A DNA stretch of 36,676 bases, taken from positions 1 to 36,676 of the forward strand of contig JAHHGZ010000060.1 in assembly GCA_019359595.1 (NCBI GenBank), given 5' to 3'. The position numbers and the translations under genes were made by a program. The stretch comes from Cyanomargarita calcarea GSE-NOS-MK-12-04C (GTDB lineage: Bacteria > Cyanobacteriota > Cyanobacteriia > Cyanobacteriales > Nostocaceae). The notes below the pieces were generated by a model. That model made no database searches, was not told the origin of the DNA, and saw only the letters and a program-made list of their open reading frames with translations. Shown piece after piece: positions 32,243 through 36,676 of this stretch. How positions within the stretch are numbered: position 1 is the stretch's first letter; every line of letters begins with the position of its first letter.

Positions 32243-33412
32243 ATGAAAGCTGTTTGTTGGCACGGTGCTAATGATGTGCGGGTGGAAACGGTTCCTGACC
32301 CGAAAATTATAAATCCTCGTGATGCTGTGATTCGGATTACTTCCACAGCGATTTGCGGTTCAGATTTACATATATATGGTGGCTACATTCCCACAGTCCA
32401 AAAAGGTGATATTATTGGTCACGAATTTATGGGGGAAGTAGTCGAAGTTGGTAGTGGAGTTGATAATTTAAAAATAGGCGATCGCGTAGTTGTACCATCG
32501 ATGATTGGTTGCGGTCGTTGCTATTATTGCGAACAAGATTTATGGTCGCTTTGCGATAATTCCAACCACAAAGGCTGGATGGAAGAAAAGCTTTTCGGCA
32601 GTATCACTTCCGCAATTTACGGTTATTCTCATACTTTCGGGGGTTACGCAGGGGCACAAGCTGAATATGTGCGGGTACCTTTTGCTGATGTTGGTGTTGT
32701 AAAAGTTCCCAAGGATTTGTCAGATGAGATGCTATTGTTCATCTCTGATGCTATCCCCACTGGTTATATGGGAGCGGAATTATGCGATATTCAACCGGGG
32801 GATACTGTCGCAGTTTGGGGTTGTGGTGCTGTTGGTCAATTTGCAATGATTACTGCCTACATGATGGGTGCAGAAAAAGTAATCGGAATTGACCGCTTCC
32901 CCGAACGCTTGGAAATGGCAAAAAAATACGCTAAAGCTGAAGTTATTAACTATGAAGAAGTTGATGCTGGTGAAGCGTTAAAAGAGATGACCGGCGGACG
33001 GGGACCCGATGCTTGTATTGATGCAGTGGGTTTGGAAGCGCACGGCATCGGTTTTGAAGACTTTTACGACCAGACAAAACAAAAGCTGAAATTAGAAAGC
33101 GATCGTCCTCACGTTCTGCGACAAATGATGCTTGCTTGTCGTAAAGGTGGCACCCTTTCAATTATGGGTGTTTATGGTGGGTTTGTGGACAAAATGCCTT
33201 TTGGTGCAGCTTTCAATAAAGGTTTAACCTTTAGAATGGGACAAATGCATGGACAAAAATATATGCATAAATTATTGCAACTGATTGTAGATGGAAAACT
33301 CGATCCATCTTTTGTTGTTACCCATCAACTGCCCCTACAAGAAGCACCACACGCTTACCACATTTTTCAACAAAAACAAGACAACTGTATCAAAGTTGTA
33401 CTTAAACCGTAA
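32243..33412 (+). CDS. Zinc-dependent alcohol dehydrogenase, formaldehyde-dehydrogenase-like (copy 1)
   Basis: This 389-residue medium-chain dehydrogenase is close to the glutathione-independent or FDH-like group. Catalytic zinc ligands: C38 (AICGSD), H60-E61 (GHEFMGE). Structural zinc cysteines: C90, C93, C96 and C104 (CGRCYYCEQDLWSLC). The NAD-binding Rossmann motif is GCGAVGQF (about 194-201), preceded by the usual PGDTVAVW. Expected to oxidise or reduce short aldehydes or alcohols with NAD(P). The product shares [14 protein letters not shown] and most motifs with the enzyme at 34229, so the two are tandem paralogues. The start ATG is followed directly by the conserved MKAVCWHG. Confidence 0.9.
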   Translation: MKAVCWHGANDVRVETVPDPKIINPRDAVIRITSTAICGSDLHIYGGYIPTVQKGDIIGHEFMGEVVEVGSGVDNLKIGDRVVVPSMIGCGRCYYCEQDLWSLCDNSNHKGWMEEKLFGSITSAIYGYSHTFGGYAGAQAEYVRVPFADVGVVKVPKDLSDEMLLFISDAIPTGYMGAELCDIQPGDTVAVWGCGAVGQFAMITAYMMGAEKVIGIDRFPERLEMAKKYAKAEVINYEEVDAGEALKEMTGGRGPDACIDAVGLEAHGIGFEDFYDQTKQKLKLESDRPHVLRQMMLACRKGGTLSIMGVYGGFVDKMPFGAAFNKGLTFRMGQMHGQKYMHKLLQLIVDGKLDPSFVVTHQLPLQEAPHAYHIFQQKQDNCIKVVLKP

Positions 33413-33416
33413 ATCA

Positions 33417-33483
33417 AGTTAGGAGTTATAAGTTATGAATTAAATATCATTAACTCTTAACTTATCACTCTTAACTCCCCACT
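33417..33483. repeat. Degenerate GAGTTA/CTCTTAA repeat between ADH copy 1 and the next gene
   Basis: GTTAGGAGTTATAAGTTATGA at 33419 faces TTAACTCTTAACTTATC and further units, a weaker version of the heptamer arrays. It fills the short intergenic gap and could form a stem that ends the ADH transcript. Confidence 0.65.
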
Positions 33484-33505
33484 TATAAATTTGGAGCTTT
33501 TTTTT

Positions 33506-34099
33506 ATGAACCGCGTATTTTCTTGGTTGCAAAATCACTTCTTGGGTCAAATTTTCACAGTTTTGTTGGTGGGATTTGTCTTTTTTACAGCCCAGGCTTT
33601 TAGTTCCGGTAATGCTTTAGCTGAAGAAACTGTTAAATCGCCATACGGCTATTATTATAAAGGTACTCCCGATGCCGCTCAAACAGGTAGTACCAGAGAC
33701 GGTAACAAGTTGGTAGAAAGTGCAAAAAATAATTTGAAAGATGCTGCTGGTAATGTTAGAGAAGGAGCAAAAAACTTACTAACTCCCAGTGAGCAGCCAC
33801 ATGAACGTGCGTCAGCAACAAGAAATGAAATTGAGCAAGCGCAAGGTGAAACGGTAAAATCTCCTTACGGTTATTATTACAAAGGCACCCCTGAGGAAGG
33901 AAAAGTAGAAAATCACGCTAATAATATCAAAAGCGCAAATCCCCTCAAAGAAATCGCTGATAATGTCCGCGAAAAATTGAACCTTGATGAACCCCTACCT
34001 GAAAGTACAAAAGAGTTTTTGAATTCCACTGAGAAAAGCGTTGAAAAAGCAGTTGAACCAATAACTGGAATTAAAGAAGGTTATTACCAAACACCTTAA
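33506..34099 (+). CDS. Secreted protein with duplicated KSPYGYYYKGTP motif
   Basis: The protein is 197 residues from the ATG at 33506; a TTG at 33491 would add five residues. GGAG lies about 9 bp upstream of the ATG. A signal peptide or anchor (about 13-36, ending NALA-E) leads straight into ETVKSPYGYYYKGTP, which is repeated exactly at about 113-127. A shorter echo, KEGYYQTP, closes the protein. Between them are charged, Ala/Asn-rich helical stretches (SAKNNLKDAAGNVREGAKNLL) of the hydrophilin/LEA-like kind. I know of no named family. Position between two ADH genes suggests a stress role, possibly at the membrane or thylakoid lumen. Confidence 0.7.
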   Translation: MNRVFSWLQNHFLGQIFTVLLVGFVFFTAQAFSSGNALAEETVKSPYGYYYKGTPDAAQTGSTRDGNKLVESAKNNLKDAAGNVREGAKNLLTPSEQPHERASATRNEIEQAQGETVKSPYGYYYKGTPEEGKVENHANNIKSANPLKEIADNVREKLNLDEPLPESTKEFLNSTEKSVEKAVEPITGIKEGYYQTP

Positions 34100-34127
34100 T
34101 TACGAAAATATACTTAGGAAAATATAG

Positions 34128-34219
34128 TTAGGAGTTAAGAATTAAGAGTTATGAATTTATAGTTCCCAACTCCTAACTCCTCATTCCTAACTCCTAACTT
34201 CTCACTCCTCACTCCTAAC
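34128..34219. repeat. Heptamer-repeat block upstream of second Zn-ADH
   Basis: GTTAGGAGTTAAGAATTAAGAG faces CAACTCCTAACTCC and several CTCCTAA or CTCACTC units. The block ends 10 bp before the ADH start and again leaves no Shine-Dalgarno. It mirrors the block before the first ADH. Confidence 0.88.
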
Positions 34220-34228
34220 TTTTGAAAT

Positions 34229-35398
34229 ATGAAAGCAGTTTGCTGGCATGGTGCCAATGATGTGCGGGTGGATAATGTACCAGATCCAAAAATTCTGAAC
34301 CCCCGTGATGCAATTGTTAAAATTACTTCTACAGCTATTTGTGGTTCCGATTTGCATCTTTTCAACGGCTATATCCCCTCAATGGAAAAAGGGGATATTA
34401 TGGGTCACGAATTTATGGGGGAAGTCGTTGAACTTGGGAGTGCCGTTACCAATGTTAAAATAGGCGATCGCGTGGTTGTTCCTTTCACCATTGCCTGTGG
34501 TAATTGCTTCTTCTGCACTAGCGATTTATGGTCTTTGTGCGATAACTCCAACCCTAACGGTTGGTTGGCAGAAAAAATCATGGGTCATTCCCCATCCGGT
34601 CTATTTGGATACTCCCATATATTCGGTGGTTATGCCGGCGGTCAGGCCGAATATGCTAGGGTACCCTTTGCAGATGTAGGGTTGTTCAAAATTCCCGATG
34701 GATTAACGGATGAACAGGTATTATTTTTAACGGATATTTTTCCGACAGGTTATATGGCAGCGGAAAACTGCAATATCAAACCTGGTAACATCGTTGCTGT
34801 TTGGGGTTGCGGTCCTGTGGGCCAATTCGCCATCAGAAGTGCATTTATGTTAGGTGCCGAACGGGTTATTGCCATAGACCGAGTTCCCGAACGCTTGCAG
34901 ATGGCAAAAGAATACGGCAAGGCTGAAGTATTGAATTACGAAGAAATTGAGGTCGGTGAAGCCCTTAAAGAAATGACCGGTGGTCGAGGGCCTGATGCTG
35001 TCATTGATGCGGTGGGAATGGAAGCACACGGAACTGATTTTATGGGATTTTACGATCGCGTAAAACAAGAGTTACGTTTGGAATCAGACCGACCCACAGC
35101 GTTACGTAATGCCATTGTTGCCTGCGGTAAAGCTGGTCACGTCTCAGTCGCTGGTGCTTACGGTGGTTTCCTCGACAAACTACCAATGGGTGCAGCCATG
35201 AACAAAGCCTTAACTTTCAAGATGGGACAGACCCACGTTCACAAGTACTTGAAACCCTTACTTGAACACATCCAAAACGGCGACATTGACCCAACATTCA
35301 TTATCACTCATCGTCTGCCTCTAGAACAAGCACCCTACGCCTACGAAATTTTCAAGCACAAAAAAGACAATTGCATCAAAGTTGTTCTTACTCCATAG
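34229..35398 (+). CDS. Zinc-dependent alcohol dehydrogenase, formaldehyde-dehydrogenase-like (copy 2)
   Basis: This 389-residue paralogue of the enzyme at 32243 has exactly the same length. All zinc ligands are kept at the same positions: C38, H60, E61, and C90, C93, C96 and C104 ([15 protein letters not shown]). The Rossmann motif is GCGPVGQF. Differences cluster in substrate-facing segments (for instance [11 protein letters not shown] for IYGGYIPTVQK, and [14 protein letters not shown]), so the two may differ in substrate or expression. The duplication is flanked by heptamer arrays on each side. It is followed after 131 bp by the cupin gene. Confidence 0.9.
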   Translation: MKAVCWHGANDVRVDNVPDPKILNPRDAIVKITSTAICGSDLHLFNGYIPSMEKGDIMGHEFMGEVVELGSAVTNVKIGDRVVVPFTIACGNCFFCTSDLWSLCDNSNPNGWLAEKIMGHSPSGLFGYSHIFGGYAGGQAEYARVPFADVGLFKIPDGLTDEQVLFLTDIFPTGYMAAENCNIKPGNIVAVWGCGPVGQFAIRSAFMLGAERVIAIDRVPERLQMAKEYGKAEVLNYEEIEVGEALKEMTGGRGPDAVIDAVGMEAHGTDFMGFYDRVKQELRLESDRPTALRNAIVACGKAGHVSVAGAYGGFLDKLPMGAAMNKALTFKMGQTHVHKYLKPLLEHIQNGDIDPTFIITHRLPLEQAPYAYEIFKHKKDNCIKVVLTP

Positions 35399-35529
35399 AG
35401 TTTAGTTGTTGCTTACGAACTATTAGCGGCTAACTATGGTAGAGACAATTCATAAATTCTCTTTACGCTCATCTCTTAGTTAATTCATAATTCCTGGATA
35501 TTCCTACATCTAATAACTAAAAGGAGAAA

Positions 35530-35874
35530 ATGATGCCTGATACCAGTGTTAAAAAAGTAGATTCCGCTTATTCTCCAAAAGGTCAACTCGGCCAGAAATA
35601 TCTCGCATCTGGTAAAAGCGTTTCTATGCGTCTGTGGGAAAATGAAGAACCAGCAGAAGCCAAAGAAGCAACAACACGGGAATATGAAACCGTTGGTTAT
35701 GTCATTAATGGTCGAGCAGAGTTACATATAGAAGGGCAAATTCTGCTACTAGAATCAGGGAATTCCTGGGTCGTACCTAAAGGAGCATCCCACACCTATA
35801 AAATTCTAGAACCATTTACAGCAGTTGAAGCAACGAGCCCCCCAGCCCAAGTTCACGGACGGGATGAAAATTGA
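35530..35874 (+). CDS. Small cupin-domain protein
   Basis: This 114-residue single-domain beta-barrel has cupin motif 1 around YETVGYVINGRAELHIEG and motif 2 around SGNSWVVPKGASHTYKI. The two His of motif 1 are lacking (Tyr/Asn-rich instead), so metal binding is doubtful; only the His in ASHTY is kept. Function unknown; small cupins often bind sugars or act on small molecules. AAAGGAG lies just before two adjacent ATGs (35530 and 35533). It is the last gene of the plus-strand run, with a terminator 110 bp downstream. Confidence 0.8.
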   Translation: MMPDTSVKKVDSAYSPKGQLGQKYLASGKSVSMRLWENEEPAEAKEATTREYETVGYVINGRAELHIEGQILLLESGNSWVVPKGASHTYKILEPFTAVEATSPPAQVHGRDEN

Positions 35875-35984
35875 GTTTTCAATTACAGCACAACCTCGAC
35901 TTATTTTAATGAGGAATTGGTTAAAGATACACCTGACTAACTAGTAAGTGCTGATATAGCAATCCTCATAACAGTTGTACCTAG

Positions 35985-36019
35985 ATTCCCGACTTTTTAA
36001 AGAAGCCGGGAATTTTATT
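35985..36019 (+). terminator. Terminator of the stress run
   Basis: ATTCCCGACTT (35985-35995) pairs with AAGCCGGGAAT (36003-36013), one G-U pair, followed by TTTATTTT. This is a good intrinsic terminator form, placed about 110 bp past the cupin gene. A related hairpin lies at 15115-15144. Confidence 0.7.
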
Positions 36020-36096
36020 TTCACTTGACTAACTGGCAAGTAGTGTTAGTAAGTAGGTAGACATAAATAAACATCAAATGCTATTTTTTGGTTCGG

Positions 36097-36203
36097 GCGG
36101 GCTAGAAGCCCACCCCACAAGATTGACAAAACTCTTGTGGGGGAGCCAGTGCGTTGCTTATTTTCCCCCCGTTGTAGCACCTGGCGTTGGGCTTTTAGCC
36201 CGC
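36097..36203. repeat. Dispersed GCCCA-hairpin repeat, copy 3 (extended)
   Basis: The outer arms GCGGGCTAGAAGCCCA (36097-36112) and TGGGCTTTTAGCCCGC (36188-36203) pair with a single G-T mismatch. An inner hairpin CCCCACAAGA/TCTTGTGGGG lies at 36113-36142. It is the longest copy of the family seen at 22142-22210 and 23003-23060. The rest of 35875-36278 has no gene. Confidence 0.8.
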
Positions 36204-36278
36204 ACATCTTATATTTAATAATGCCTGTCTGTGCATCTAATCTCATTATTTAGTAGTAAATAGTAGTCCAACGTAGCT

Positions 36279-36676
36279 TTAACGGCCATAGCTATAGCCA
36301 TCATTGCGATGAAGCTTAATCACATCTTTCATAGTTGAAAAACATACCCTAAATCCGTTAATAACCACCTCGCATCCTTTAGCTGTAGGGGTTTTAACTC
36401 TCCCTGTATAAATACCAGAAGGGATATTCTTTCTGTCCTTAGTTAATTCGACTTTTACTAAATCTCCAGTCTTTACATGTTTGAATGTTTGTTTCGGGGC
36501 GGTACAAGGGAACCCGAACTTATTAAGGCGGCAATATCTTCTACAGCCGTGTCCTGTAGATTCTACTCTCAGGATATTAATAGTCAACACTTTTAGAGTA
36601 TTAACATCCCCGACACAAGCAGCATCAATCCAGTGAGTTTTGGGTAGTTCTAATCGAGTTCGATTAAACTTAGTTT
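36279..36676 (-). CDS. iscB: IscB-type RNA-guided nuclease, C-terminal part (runs off right edge)
   Basis: The minus-strand frame is open from the window edge to TAA at 36279-36281. It reads TKFNRTRLELPKTHWIDAAC near the edge, then GHGCRRYCRLNKFGFPCTAP, TGDLVKVELTK, IYTGRVKTPTAKG, INGF and HRNDGYSYGR. These match the RuvC-III-adjacent DAAC(V)G segment and the C-terminal PI-like/TID region of IscB (RRXRR/HNH family), the ancestor group of Cas9. The HNH, RuvC-I and bridge regions lie beyond the window, so integrity is unknown. Its omega RNA would be upstream of the gene, also outside. A start codon at 36590 would give a short ORF but is not the true start. Confidence 0.82.
   Translation of the reverse strand, partial: TKFNRTRLELPKTHWIDAACVGDVNTLKVLTINILRVESTGHGCRRYCRLNKFGFPCTAPKQTFKHVKTGDLVKVELTKDRKNIPSGIYTGRVKTPTAKGCEVVINGFRVCFSTMKDVIKLHRNDGYSYGR

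Overview
The window looks like chromosomal DNA of a filamentous, probably heterocyst-forming cyanobacterium (Nostocales-like). The evidence is frequent GCGATCGC (HIP1) octamers, heptanucleotide tandem arrays, a cyanoexosortase A/PEP-CTERM/HpsJ-like cluster, an orange-carotenoid-protein-type helical carotenoid protein, a large multi-PAS hybrid kinase, and many dispersed hairpin repeats and IS remnants. No rRNA, tRNA or CRISPR array was seen.

Layout. (1) 1-1.1 kb: the end of an IS630-type element, with its transposase start at the left edge, sits in the 3' half of a metallophosphoesterase gene. (2) 1.5-2.8 kb: AMIN-domain class A beta-lactamase-like protein. (3) 3.5-6.9 kb: surface-protein sorting cluster: PEP-CTERM protein, exosortase, small exosortase-associated protein, HpsJ-like membrane protein. 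(4) 7.3-10.8 kb: secreted/anchored M28 peptidase on the minus strand, then a plus-strand three-gene set that is probably metal-related: a small secreted protein, a SafE/TauE-like transporter fused to a ferric-reductase-like membrane domain, and a secreted C-terminally anchored protein. (5) 11-17.5 kb: GalE, an unrecognised membrane protein, an ABC exporter, a phosphoglycosyl transferase, a coiled-coil protein and SurE. (6) 17.5-23.6 kb: gene-poor, decayed accessory stretch. It has a small conserved-looking ORF, an IS607-type recombinase remnant, a GDSL esterase, a Thr/Gly tandem-repeat protein with a WGxxGWG-type C-terminus, a TnpB remnant with its right-end hairpin, an outer-membrane beta-barrel and a decayed receiver domain. 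(7) 23.6-27.6 kb: a 1317-residue hybrid histidine kinase. (8) 27.6-35.9 kb: probable stress island: a small membrane protein, helical carotenoid protein and DUF6335 protein on the minus strand, then a plus-strand run of DUF2267, PfpI-ferritin-like fusion, SRPBCC, Zn-ADH, YYYKGTP-repeat protein, second Zn-ADH and cupin. (9) 36.3 kb to the right edge: C-terminal part of an IscB-type RNA-guided nuclease.

How parts fit. GalE, the sugar transferase, the exosortase and the HpsJ-like protein share a cell-surface polysaccharide/protein theme. The 28-36 kb block combines carotenoid photoprotection, a glyoxalase/chaperone-like PfpI domain, a ferritin-like domain and two formaldehyde-dehydrogenase-like enzymes, which suggests oxidative or desiccation stress handling (inference). 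Repeats are dense. CTCCTAA/TTAGGAG heptamer arrays fill most gaps in the stress block and abut start codons that lack a Shine-Dalgarno. Three copies of a GCCCA-CCCACAA hairpin family and several MITE-like elements lie elsewhere.
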